Shown: positions 1-7,217, counted from the stretch's first letter. The stretch is 11,699 bases of DNA from Planctomycetota bacterium (GCA_022565195.1 JADFJZ010000007.1:1-11699); one strand, 5' to 3'. Program-made: numbers and translations. Notes: generated by a model not told the origin, from the letters alone.

Positions 1-1388
1 GGGTCGGTGCGGACGAAGTGACCGCCGCGATTCAGCGTTTTGAGCAGCAGCGGGCTGATGATGCCGATCGGTATAGTTGGGTCCCTGCGAAGGCGAGCAC
101 TCCGCCCGCAGTTTCCGGCGCGACGCAGCCGGAAACGCCCGGGACGTTGCGCGAGTTCATTGTGCTGGCACTGGAGCACAATCCGGCCATTCGCCAGGCG
201 CAAGAAACGGCGCACGCCAGAGCCGCCCGCATCCCGCAAGTCACCGCGTTGCCCGATCCCATGGTCCGGACCAAGACGCTGCCCGAGCCGGTTCGCACCG
301 CCGAAGGCGACAATTTCTTCATCCTCGGCGTCAGCCAGAAATTCCCCGTGCCCGCGAAACTCGACCGTGCCGGTCGGATCGCGCTTGAAGAGACGCACAT
401 GGCGTTGGAGCAGTTGCAGCAGACGCGGCTGGCGGTGATCGCGGATGTCAAACGGGCCTACGCAAAGCTGTACGCCGTCGATCGCAGTACGGATATCACG
501 ACGGAGAATCGTGATCTTCTGCGCGGCCTGATTGACGTCGCCCGAGGCGGCTTGGCTGCGGGCCAGCGTCCGCAGGAGGATGTCCTGCGCTCGCAGGTCG
601 AACTCTCCAACCTCGAAGCCCAACTCGTCGAACTGCGGCAGCGGCGGGCGACGGCCGTCGCCATGCTCAACCGCCTGATGGACCGGCCGACGGATACGCC
701 GATCGCTTCGCCGGCTGAGTTCGATGTGCGAACCGTGGACGCCAAACTCGAAGAGCTTCTCGAGCGTGCCGGCGAATCCAATCCGGAGCTGCAACGCATC
801 CAAAGCCAGATCGAACGCGACCGGCAGAGCGTGGAACTGGCGAGACTGGGCTATTGGCCTGAATTCACGGTCGGGTTTGAATGGATGCTGATGGAATCGC
901 GTGCGGCCTTTCGCCCGCCGCCCAATCCGGCCACCGGCATGCGCCCGACGGTCCCGAAACTCAGCGAAGACGCCAGCGACAACTGGGCGATCACGTTCGG
1001 TTTTAACATTCCGATCTGGCGGGACAAGATCGAAGGTCGTATCCGCGAAGCCCGCCGCAAACTGAGTGCGTCACAACAGCAGTACAACTCCGTGCGAAAC
1101 GCGGTGTACTTTCGTGTCACCGATGCGCTGGAGCGTGTCCGCAGCCAGCAGGAACTGGCCAACATCTTCCAGCACACGATCATCCCGCAGGCTCAGCAGA
1201 CCTACGAAGTGTCGCGGGCGGGTTACATCGCCGGCGGCAGCGATTTCCTGTACGTCATCGACAACTGGCAAAAGTGGTTGAAGTTTCGTCTCCAGTATCA
1301 CCGCATCATCGGCGAACTCGAAAAGAGCGTCGCCGATCTGGAGCAGGTGCTGGGCATGAGCATCACCGAGGTGGGAGCGGCACAATGA
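1..1388 (+). CDS. TolC-family outer-membrane efflux channel (CusC/CzcC-like), 5' end outside window
   Basis: Outer-membrane channel of a tripartite RND efflux pump. It would form the trimeric beta-barrel and periplasmic tunnel that docks with the adaptor encoded next. The frame is open to the left edge and no signal peptide is visible in the window, so a GTG at 18 is probably internal and the true start lies upstream. About 460 residues are present. Two TolC-like halves can be seen: a first segment containing LREFIVLALEHNPAIRQAQ, followed by long Gln/Glu/Arg-rich helices, and a second half with ESNPELQRIQSQIERDR, WAITFGFNIPIW and a closing helix ending near LEKSVADLEQVLG. These are typical of the OEP family used with heavy-metal (Cus/Czc) pumps. 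Its stop overlaps the next start by four bases (ATGA, 1385-1388), which suggests translational coupling. The family is confident; the metal is inferred from the neighbour. Confidence 0.9.
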   Translation, partial: VGADEVTAAIQRFEQQRADDADRYSWVPAKASTPPAVSGATQPETPGTLREFIVLALEHNPAIRQAQETAHARAARIPQVTALPDPMVRTKTLPEPVRTAEGDNFFILGVSQKFPVPAKLDRAGRIALEETHMALEQLQQTRLAVIADVKRAYAKLYAVDRSTDITTENRDLLRGLIDVARGGLAAGQRPQEDVLRSQVELSNLEAQLVELRQRRATAVAMLNRLMDRPTDTPIASPAEFDVRTVDAKLEELLERAGESNPELQRIQSQIERDRQSVELARLGYWPEFTVGFEWMLMESRAAFRPPPNPATGMRPTVPKLSEDASDNWAITFGFNIPIWRDKIEGRIREARRKLSASQQQYNSVRNAVYFRVTDALERVRSQQELANIFQHTIIPQAQQTYEVSRAGYIAGGSDFLYVIDNWQKWLKFRLQYHRIIGELEKSVADLEQVLGMSITEVGAAQ

Positions 1389-2836
1389 GCACGTCGGCGG
1401 ACACCAAACGAATCGGCATCCCTGTGGTCGCGATTCTAATCGTGGTTGCAGTGGTCATCGGCTGGGTGGGATCGGACCTGTTCAGCGGCAGCGGCGGCGA
1501 GGTTGTGTCGGCCGACGGCGACTCGGCAGAGCGCATGTACACCTGCGGCATGCACCCTAACGTCATCCAGAAGGGCCCGGGAATATGCCCGATCTGCGAG
1601 ATGAACCTTACGCCGATCAAGACCGGCGACGACGAGTCGGGGCCGTCAAACGAGCGCCGGATTTTATACTGGCGAGCGCCGATGGATCCCAATTTCGTCT
1701 CCGACAAGCCGGGCAAGAGCCCGATGGGCATGGATCTCGTGCCGGTTTACGGCGAGGCGTCGGAACCGGCCACCGGCCACGTGATTCGCATCGATCCAGT
1801 GACGATCCAGAACATGGGCATCCGCACGGCCGTCCTCCGCCGCGGCCCGTTGGTCAAGACCATCCGCACGATCGGTCGCGTCGATTACGACGAGCAGCGC
1901 GTGACCTTCATCAATACGAAGTTCGAGGGCTGGATCGAGAAACTGCACGTCGACGAGACAGGCCAATACGTCGAGCAGGGCCAGCCGCTGTTTGACGTGT
2001 ATTCCCGCGAGCTGTACACCGCGCAGGAAGAGTATCAGGCCGCCCACAGGGCGGTGGGGCGTCTTGCGGACAGCACGCTGCCTTCAGCCAAGGAAGAGGC
2101 CCTGCGTATGCTTGACGCAGCCGTGACCAAGCTCAGGTATCTCGATGTCTCGGACGAGCAAATCGCCAAACTGAGCGCGACCGATGAAATTCAAAAGAAC
2201 ATGACCATCCATTCTCCAAGCCGAGGCGTGGTGACCGAAAAAATGGTGCTCCAGGGCATGTTCGTCAAGCCCGGCATGCGGCTCTATACCATCGCCGATC
2301 TCTCTCGCGTCTGGGTTTATGTGGATATCTATGAATACCAGTTGCCGTGGATTCGCGTGGGGCAGAAAGCCAAAATGAGGTTGTCCTACATCCCCGGTAA
2401 GGAATTCGAGGGCCAAGTGGTCTACATCTATCCCTATCTCGAAAAGAAGACCCGCGTGGTCAAGATGCGGTTGGAGTTCGACAACCCCACCATGGAACTC
2501 AAGCCGGACATGTTCGCCAACGTGACGCTGTTCGCTGAACTGAAGCGCGACGCATTGCTGATTCCGCGCGAGGCCTACATCGACTCCGGCATCCGCCAAG
2601 TGGCGTTTGTGGCCCTCGAGGGCGGCAAGTTTCAGCCGCGCGAAATCCAGGTCGGCGTCGAGGCCGAGAACGGCATGGTCGAAGTGCTCTACGGGCTCGA
2701 TGCCGGTGAAGTCGTAGTCACCAGCGGGCAGTTCATGCTCGACTCCGAATCCAAGCTCAAGGAATCGCTGGCCAAGATGATGGCAGCCGAGCGCGCCCTC
2801 ACGACCAAGCACCTACCTGATACGGGTGTAGATCAA
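1385..2836 (+). CDS. cusB: CusB-type heavy-metal RND efflux periplasmic adaptor, lacking its own stop codon
   Basis: Periplasmic adaptor (membrane-fusion protein) linking an inner-membrane RND metal pump to the TolC-like channel encoded just upstream. The start is the ATG at 1385, inside the upstream stop (ATGA), with GGAG eight bases before it. Residues 10-33 form an N-terminal membrane anchor or signal. Two heavy-metal-binding motifs follow: residues 51-78 (MYTCGMHP ... GICPICEMNLTP) and 94-123 (YWRAPMDPNF ... GKSPMGMDLVPVY). The lipoyl/hairpin region and beta-barrel come next (VTEKMVLQGMFVKPG, LYTIADLSRVWVYVDIYE, FANVTLFAELKRDALLIPREA). The recognisable protein ends near residue 480, normal for CusB. 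No stop follows in frame: the coordinates stop where a palindromic repeat begins, but the frame continues to 4945. Stops exist just here in the other two frames (TGA 2818-2820, TAG 2829-2831), so a small indel or a sequence error could explain the loss. Cu/Ag specificity is family inference. Confidence 0.88.
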
Positions 2837-2837
2837 G

Positions 2838-2863
2838 GAGCCGCGGGCTTTAGCCCGCGCGGA
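2838..2863 (+). repeat. Palindromic element, copy 1 (plus orientation)
   Basis: A 26-nt element with arms GAGCCGCGGGCTT and TAGCCCGCGCGGA; the core stem is CGCGGGCT/AGCCCGCG around a two-base loop. It is the same element as copy 2 at 2899-2924 (opposite orientation) and copy 3 at 10176-10231. Relative to those copies the stem pair T-A has become C-G, a compensatory change that keeps the hairpin. In the CusB frame it is read as GAAGFSPRG. The stop of the minus-strand adaptor gene follows directly at 2864-2866. Confidence 0.85.
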
Positions 2864-4075
2864 TCAACCGCCGGTGAGGACGCCGCACTCGATGACAGTC
2901 CGCGTGGGCTGAAGCCCACGGCTCGGTGTCGATGTCGTCATGAGCGCTTCCTCTTCCACCACGATGACCTTGGCCGGGAACGGCATCAGTTGTTCATTGC
3001 CGCGCACCACCACCTTCATGCCTGGAGAAACGTTACCGGAGGTGATCGCGACCCATTCTCCAATCTCGGCGCCGAGCGTTACGGTCATCGGAAAGGCCAT
3101 CATGCCCTCCGGCCCCGCCGGTTTCACCTCCCAAATTCGGTTCGTGCCCTCTTTATGGACCACGGCGTCCCTGGGCACGGCGATGGCCTGCCCGGCCGGA
3201 CCGGTCTTGACCGTGCAGCGGGCGAACATTCCGCTGCGCAGCGCGTGCTGCGGGTTGGCGATGGCGATGTCCACTGGAAACGTGCGGGCCTGCTCGTGAG
3301 CCTGCGGAATGATGTACTTGACGCGGCCCGTCACCGTTTTATTCAAAGCGTCGAGCTTGACCCGCGCCTCATCGCCCACTTGAATATGAACGATCGCCGA
3401 CTCCGGCGCGTCCACCCGGACCAGCACTGTTTCGAGGTCGATGATCTCGATCACCTGCCCGCCGCGTTGCAGCCATTGCCCGACTTCGGTGTGCAGGGCG
3501 GTGACGTAGCCGTCGAACGGCGCAGCGATCCGCGTCTTGGAAATCTCGATCTTCTTCAATTCCACTTGAGCGTTTTGCTCGACGACATCCTGTTCGGCCT
3601 CGCGCACGCGGTTTTCCGCCATGAGGAAATCCGCCAACGTGTCGTAGACTTCTTTGGCGTTGGTGCGTTGCAATGTTTCGAGTTTGGCGACGCGTTCTTT
3701 CTCGCGCGTCCAGCGATCGAGGTCGGCCTTGGCGATCTGCACCGCGGCATTGAGGCTCTCCAGTTTTCCCTCAGCCGCTTTGAGTTCCAATTGCAGCGTG
3801 TCGTCATTGAGTTGACAAATCAGCGTGCCTGTCTTCAGATAATCTCCCTGGCGGACGGGCAAGGCTGTGACCAGCCCTTCGACTTCCGCACCGACGATGC
3901 TGATGCGGTTGGGCCGCACCGAGCCGACCAGCAGGGAAGTGGCCGGCAACTCCTTGAGCTGTGCCTCCGCCAGCAGGACCTTGTTGACCGGCTGGGCCAG
4001 CGCGGACCGCGGCGCCAGCAGCCACACGGCAATGCCGAGAACCATCAGAGTTTGTATTCGTGGCAGCTTCATCAT
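2864..4075 (-). CDS. RND efflux periplasmic adaptor (HlyD/AcrA-like membrane-fusion protein), repeat-derived C-terminus
   Basis: Periplasmic adaptor of an RND-type exporter, 403 residues against a usual 350-400. Residues 1-27 form a signal peptide (basic MMKLPR start, hydrophobic core, ALA/Q cleavage). The first lipoyl half is at about 62-92 (EVEGLVTALPVRQGDYLKTG), an alpha-helical hairpin at about 95-175, the second lipoyl half at about 183-212 (RIAAPFDGYVTALHTEVGQW), and beta-barrel and membrane-proximal domains follow (FPVDIAIANPQHALRSGMFA, AIAVPRDAVV). It lacks the Cys/Met metal-binding motifs of the CusB-like neighbour, so the substrate is unknown. The last 20 or so residues (from about 383) are encoded by the palindromic element at 2899-2924 and the spacer, so they are probably not ancestral. 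The next gene in this direction should be its RND pump, but the sequence runs into the convergent CusB-like gene. It looks like an orphan left by a rearrangement. The start could be either of two adjacent ATGs. Confidence 0.9.
   Translation of the reverse strand: MMKLPRIQTLMVLGIAVWLLAPRSALAQPVNKVLLAEAQLKELPATSLLVGSVRPNRISIVGAEVEGLVTALPVRQGDYLKTGTLICQLNDDTLQLELKAAEGKLESLNAAVQIAKADLDRWTREKERVAKLETLQRTNAKEVYDTLADFLMAENRVREAEQDVVEQNAQVELKKIEISKTRIAAPFDGYVTALHTEVGQWLQRGGQVIEIIDLETVLVRVDAPESAIVHIQVGDEARVKLDALNKTVTGRVKYIIPQAHEQARTFPVDIAIANPQHALRSGMFARCTVKTGPAGQAIAVPRDAVVHKEGTNRIWEVKPAGPEGMMAFPMTVTLGAEIGEWVAITSGNVSPGMKVVVRGNEQLMPFPAKVIVVEEEALMTTSTPSRGLQPTRTVIECGVLTGG
2899..2924 (-). repeat. Palindromic element, copy 2 (minus orientation)
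   Basis: Reverse-complement copy of the element at 2838-2863; on the minus strand the arms are GAGCCGTGGGCTT and CAGCCCACGCGGA, with stem GTGGGCT/AGCCCAC. Copies 1 and 2 face each other across 35 bases, so the pair is itself an inverted repeat. It lies inside the 3' end of the minus-strand adaptor gene, where it encodes the tail residues SRGLQPTR. Confidence 0.85.
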
Positions 4076-4192
4076 GCCGACTCAAGACCTTTATCCATTG
4101 GCAATATTATCGAATCGTTTAGTATATCTTATCATCTTGGAATCCTAAAGTCGCCGATTCCGTTATCGAATCGACGTTTTCCGAGGGCTGCA
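4076..4192. promoter_or_regulatory. Divergent promoter region between second adaptor (minus) and comF (plus)
   Basis: This 117-bp gap between divergent genes is clearly more AT-rich than its surroundings. For comF, TTGGCA (4098-4103) stands 16 bases before TAGTAT (4120-4125), a passable sigma-70 pair. For the minus gene, TATACT (reverse complement of 4121-4126) and GATAAT (reverse complement of 4106-4111) resemble -10 boxes but have no good -35. Location is reasonably safe; exact boxes are not. Confidence 0.4.
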
Positions 4193-4945
4193 ATGGCATT
4201 GATGGGCGCCGCACTCGAGGCTCTGGGCCGGACGATCTTCCCGCCCGTCTGTGTGGCCTGCGGCCGACCGCCCTACGAAGGCGGCCATCTATGCCGCGAT
4301 TGTGGTGCGGATCTGGATCTGTTGCGCGCCGCGCCAGCCTGCCCGCGGTGCGGTTCGTCGTCAGGCCCGCACATCTCCGCCGAGGGACTCTGCGGGCGGT
4401 GCCGTGCTTCAAGTTTTCACTTCGACGGGACGGCCCGCGTGGCGCCCTATATCGATCCCTTGATGCAAATGCTGCGTCGATACAAGTATCGCGGCTCGGA
4501 GTATTTGGACTCTTGCTTGGCGGACTTGATGATCCGCTCGCTGGAACAGACAATGTGGCACAAGGATATTGAGGCCGTCGTGCCGGTGCCGTCGCACTGG
4601 ATGCGCCGGATTACGGAGGGCTTTCACCCAGTAATGGCGCTCGCCACTCAGATCGGAAGGCGCTTTAACGTGCCCTGCTTGTCGGTGATGTGTCGCGTTC
4701 GGTTCGAGCGTCATCAGATCGGACTCTCCCGGATTGAGCGGATTCGCAACGTACAAGGCGCATTCGCATTGCGATCCGGCGCCTGTGTGCAAGATGCCTG
4801 CATCTGCGTCGTGGATGACGTCATGACCTCCGGGGCCACGCTGAACGAAGTGGCCAAGGTGCTGAAGCAGGCCGGCGCCCGCAGCGTCTACAATCTCGCC
4901 CTGGCCCGAGCTGGGCAGGAACAAGCAACGCTCGGGGTAGCCTAG
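4193..4945 (+). CDS. comF: ComF-family phosphoribosyltransferase with double zinc ribbon
   Basis: ComF-family protein (ComFC/GntX type), a cytoplasmic phosphoribosyltransferase-fold protein linked in other bacteria to DNA uptake; its exact substrate is unsettled. Length is 250 residues, usual for the family. The N-terminal half holds four CxxC pairs at residues 20/23, 34/37, 50/53 and 67/70, consistent with two zinc ribbons. The family motif HQIGLSRIERIRNVQGAF is at about 174-191, and the PRPP-binding signature CVVDDVMTSGAT is at 205-216. The start is ATG 4193, with GAGGG five bases upstream; a second in-frame ATG at 4202 is possible. The frame is open far upstream (to the CusB-like gene), but family similarity begins exactly at this ATG. 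No competence genes are adjacent, so a role in transformation is not supported here. The stop is followed at once by the repeat island. Confidence 0.92.
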   Translation: MALMGAALEALGRTIFPPVCVACGRPPYEGGHLCRDCGADLDLLRAAPACPRCGSSSGPHISAEGLCGRCRASSFHFDGTARVAPYIDPLMQMLRRYKYRGSEYLDSCLADLMIRSLEQTMWHKDIEAVVPVPSHWMRRITEGFHPVMALATQIGRRFNVPCLSVMCRVRFERHQIGLSRIERIRNVQGAFALRSGACVQDACICVVDDVMTSGATLNEVAKVLKQAGARSVYNLALARAGQEQATLGVA

Positions 4946-4948
4946 TGT

Positions 4949-5070
4949 TTGGCCACTCGAAGAAGTGCGGGTTGGGTCTTGAACTGGAGGTCGGAGTCTC
5001 TGCTGACCGACGACAAACAAGAACGTCAGCCGCCACAACACCATCCCGCAGATTCAAGTGTGTCGATGCG
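4949..5070 (+). repeat. Direct repeat A (about 120 bp), left flank of repeat island
   Basis: This begins with TTGGCCACTCGAAGAAGTGC four bases after the comF stop and matches direct repeat B at 5321-5440 along its length. The best part is a 30-bp core (5029-5058, around ACACCATCCCGCAGATTCAAG's centre) that differs from 5399-5428 by one base at a spacing of exactly 370. Outer parts have diverged, with small indels. No open frame in it looks like a protein. Confidence 0.75.
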
Positions 5071-5153
5071 TTCGCGTGAGTGTTTGGGGTGGCTATGCGT
5101 GTGCGTGTGGGTGTGGCGACGAGCGTGGCGTGTTCCGGCTCCGGAGGAGCCCA

Positions 5154-5298
5154 GGTTGGTAGCCAGGGGCGCAAGCCCCTGGAACGCAAACGGCCGAGCC
5201 GCTGAGCCCCGGCGGGGCGACAGAATACTGCCGGCCCTCCGGGGCTTTGTTGTTCGAGGATGCTGTTGTCCAGGGGCTTACGCCCCTGGCTACCGACC
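5154..5298. repeat. Nested inverted repeat, 145 bp
   Basis: The outer arms are 30 bp each (5154-5183 and 5269-5298) and are reverse complements with two mismatches. Each arm is also self-complementary: CCAGGGGC/GCCCCTGG around a GCAA loop (5163-5182) or a TTAC loop (5270-5289). The centre (5205-5247) is a third imperfect palindrome, AGCCCCGGCGGGGC against GCCCTCCGGGGCT. The whole can fold as one long stem or as three separate hairpins. From memory, GGGGCGACAGA-type elements of this look are common in Planctomycetota; not verified. Its site between convergent comF and the phosphatase gene would suit a two-way terminator. Confidence 0.8.
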
Positions 5299-5320
5299 GT
5301 CGTCCCTTCGGGACTTGTAT

Positions 5321-5440
5321 TTGGCACCCGAAAGAGTGCGGCTTGGTCTTGAAGTATCGTTCGGCATCTCTGCCGGCCAACCGCCGACAGGGAGGTCGGC
5401 CGCCACGACACCATCCCGCAGATTCAAGCGCGGGGATGCA
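5321..5440 (+). repeat. Direct repeat B (about 120 bp), right flank of repeat island
   Basis: Second copy of the unit at 4949-5070, in the same orientation. It begins TTGGCACCCGAAAGAGTGCG and contains the same core (5399-5428) with one base difference. A short hairpin, GTCCC/GGGAC around TTC (5302-5314), stands just before it. Confidence 0.75.
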
Positions 5441-5489
5441 CTAGTGCTTCGTCTCGCGTGTTGTGAAGCGTGTGCCCCGCCGTGGTGCT

Positions 5490-7127
5490 TCAAGTGTTCT
5501 TTGAGTTCCCCGAAGTGCGAATGGCCAACAACGTGATGTCGTCGCCCTGCGGCACGTCGCCGCTATAATCCGATACGGCTTGCCGCATGTTCTTGAGCAG
5601 TTCTTGTGGGGGGGCGCCGGCGTGTTTGCGAAGGGTCTCGTGAATCCGATCGATGCCGAACTCTTCCTCTTGCCCGTTTAGTGCTTCGTTGAGCCCGTCG
5701 GTATAAAAGAACAGCGTCGTCGGCCCTGCGCCGAGATCGAGGTTGATACAGCCGTAATCGGTGTCTTCGTCGATGCCGAAGGGCAATCCGCCCCGCTCGG
5801 CAGCGACCTCGATCCGTCCGTCCGGGTGGAGGGCCATCGGGGCATGGTGCCCGGCGCTCACGTAACGCAGCAGGTTTGCCGTCGGATCGACCACCGCGAG
5901 GATCGCGGTCACAAACCGGCTGGTGTCCGTATTTTGGTACAGCAGGGTGTTCAATTCGCGCGCCGTAGCCGCGAGGTCGGTGGTTCTCGGCATCAGCACG
6001 CGGATGGCGGCCTGCAGATTCGCCGCGATCAGAGCCGCAGCGATGCCCTTGCCCACCACGTCCGCGATCACGATGCCCACGCAGCCGTCGGCCATCTTCA
6101 AGATGTCGTAGTAATCGCCGCTGACTTGCCGGCCGGGTTCGTTCAGGGCTGCGATTTCGAGTTGCGGATGAATGTTCGATGTTTCCGGGAAGAGGTTGCT
6201 CTGGATTTGCCGCGCGATGGCGATTTCTTTCTCGAGAAAGACCTTTTGCTGTTGCTCTTCCATCAGGCGGATGTTTGTCAGGCCGATGCTGACCTGCCGG
6301 GCCAGCGCCGCCAGGAAATCGACATCTTCCTGCGTGTATTTCTTCGTTGTGGTGATGCGATCGCCGTAGATCACACCGAGAACCTCGTCGCCGCAGGCAA
6401 TCGGCACGCACATTGCCGAGAGCGTGCCCTGCTGCACGATACTCATGGTCGGGTCCGCCAACTCCGCGGCAGTATCCGACAGAATGACCCGCTGGCCCTC
6501 CTCGAGTGCTTGCTTGAGGATCGTGCGGCTCAGCTTGATCTCGCCGTCGGCGCCGCGGATGTTGTGTACCACAGGCCAATCCATGCCCCGGCGCTGGTCC
6601 TGGGCGATCCCGATGGCCACCCGCTCAAACTGAAAGGTTTCGATCGTGATCTTCATAATGTCGGCGAGCAGATCGTCCCGACTGCGCAGGCCGGTCAGGC
6701 GATCGTTGATTTCGTACAACATCTCCAGGCGATGTTGCGACAAGCGCAGCTTGTCCTGCGGGCCGACGAACGAGATCGAACTCGGTGCGATCGTGTCGCG
6801 ATCCTCCACGGAAACCAGGCTGGTGGCGAAAGTCGAATCCGTTGCCAGGAAGCGGCTCACGATCGAGCCGAAGGTCACTTCGTCGCCGTCGCGCAGTTCG
6901 CAGGTCGTCGTGGGGATGTTGTTGACCAGGGTGCCGTTCTTGGAGCCCAGGTCGCGGAGCGTGAATCGGCCGTTGGAATCGCCGCGAATGTCGGCATGGC
7001 GGCGGGAGACGGTGGCGTCATCGATTTGAATGTGGCAGCTCGGATCGCGCCCGACGTCCTGCGGGCGAAGCGTCAGCGAGTGGTGGACGATTTCGCCGCT
7101 CGGCAAAGTGACGACAATTTCCGGCAT
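5490..7127 (-). CDS. FHA-GAF-PP2C (RsbU/SpoIIE-type) protein serine phosphatase
   Basis: Cytoplasmic signalling phosphatase of 545 residues with three domains. FHA (about 3-95) binds phosphothreonine peptides and shows all hallmarks: GRDPSC at 26-31, SRRHA at 41-45 and DLGSKNGTLVN at 59-69. A GAF sensory domain covers about 140-290 (FERVAIGIAQD, MCVPIACGDEVLGVIYGDR). The PP2C domain of the RsbU/SpoIIE type covers about 300-540, with QIQSNLFP, SGDYYD (Asp338), IADVVGKGIAAAL (Asp356), YVSAGHHAP, FFYTDGLNEA and QGDDITLLAI, so the metal-binding acidic residues look intact. In known systems such phosphatases dephosphorylate anti-sigma-factor antagonists; the target here is unknown and no STAS or anti-sigma gene is adjacent. 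The start is taken at the ATG giving MPEIVV, where FHA homology begins; the longer open frame upstream to 7187 adds an unconvincing Cys-rich leader. The ribosome site is weak (GGGAC). Confidence 0.93.
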   Translation of the reverse strand: MPEIVVTLPSGEIVHHSLTLRPQDVGRDPSCHIQIDDATVSRRHADIRGDSNGRFTLRDLGSKNGTLVNNIPTTTCELRDGDEVTFGSIVSRFLATDSTFATSLVSVEDRDTIAPSSISFVGPQDKLRLSQHRLEMLYEINDRLTGLRSRDDLLADIMKITIETFQFERVAIGIAQDQRRGMDWPVVHNIRGADGEIKLSRTILKQALEEGQRVILSDTAAELADPTMSIVQQGTLSAMCVPIACGDEVLGVIYGDRITTTKKYTQEDVDFLAALARQVSIGLTNIRLMEEQQQKVFLEKEIAIARQIQSNLFPETSNIHPQLEIAALNEPGRQVSGDYYDILKMADGCVGIVIADVVGKGIAAALIAANLQAAIRVLMPRTTDLAATARELNTLLYQNTDTSRFVTAILAVVDPTANLLRYVSAGHHAPMALHPDGRIEVAAERGGLPFGIDEDTDYGCINLDLGAGPTTLFFYTDGLNEALNGQEEEFGIDRIHETLRKHAGAPPQELLKNMRQAVSDYSGDVPQGDDITLLAIRTSGNSKNT

Positions 7128-7197
7128 GGCTGTCCCGTCAATAAAGCAAAGGAGCGAGCATGTTAAACAAGATGCTATCCAGCACAAAGAGGGCGCT

Positions 7198-7217
7198 GGC
7201 TGGCGCCGGCGTCAGCC
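7198..7217. other. Short hairpin upstream of phosphatase gene
   Basis: GGCTGGCG and CGTCAGCC pair (one G-T wobble) around CCGG, in the 107-bp gap between the mini-MazG stop (7235) and the phosphatase start (7127). There is no T-run on either strand, so a terminator role is weak. The rest of the gap shows no convincing promoter. Confidence 0.3.

Larger units (their letters stand above)
2838..2924. terminator. Possible bidirectional terminator formed by paired palindromes
   Basis: Two strong GC-rich hairpins stand between the convergent CusB-like and second adaptor genes, a place where a two-way terminator would be expected. Neither hairpin is followed by a T-run, so this is not a classical intrinsic terminator. 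The role is inferred from position only. If transcripts did end here, the CusB-like message would have no stop codon. Confidence 0.25.
1385..4945 (+). other. Uninterrupted plus-strand frame joining CusB-like, antisense of second adaptor, and comF
   Basis: From the CusB-like ATG to the comF stop TAG (4943-4945) there is not one in-frame stop, giving 1186 codons. The middle part (about 2837-4192) is not a plausible protein: it is rich in His, Arg and Asp, and is the exact codon-register antisense of the adaptor gene on the minus strand. In that register an antisense stop needs a TTA, CTA or TCA codon in the sense gene, and these are rare in GC-rich genomes. The open middle therefore has a simple explanation. 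The missing CusB stop does not. An automatic annotator may report the whole frame as one protein; I regard that as an artefact. Confidence 0.6.
4946..5489. other. Gene-free intergenic repeat island between convergent genes
   Basis: These 544 bp hold direct repeat A, a unique stretch (5071-5153), the nested inverted repeat, a small hairpin, direct repeat B and a unique stretch to the end of the phosphatase gene. Open frames cross it on both strands, but they are Arg/Pro/Ser-rich, differ from frame to frame and have no domain features. I see no promoter-like element or RNA gene I can name. Confidence 0.7.

Noticed and set aside
2084..2812. Minus-strand open frame of 242 codons
   Set aside because: Antisense of the CusB-like gene in exact codon register, with no domain or ribosome site.
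1385..4945. A genuine CusB-ComF fusion protein
   Set aside because: The middle third is antisense to an intact signal-peptide-bearing adaptor, and comF has its own ATG, ribosome site and promoter-like region. I keep the open frame as an observation, not as a protein.
4949..5440. CRISPR array or insertion sequence
   Set aside because: There are only two direct repeats, 370 bp apart, no regular spacers, no cas genes, and no transposase frame between them.
4949..5536. Open frames of 60-195 codons on both strands in the repeat island
   Set aside because: They cross repeats, are Arg/Pro/Ser-rich with no hydrophobic core pattern, and conflict with each other.
5826..7166. Plus-strand open frame of 446 codons
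   Set aside because: Antisense of the FHA-GAF-PP2C gene in the same register; its composition (Asp/His/Arg/Val) is that of an antisense frame.
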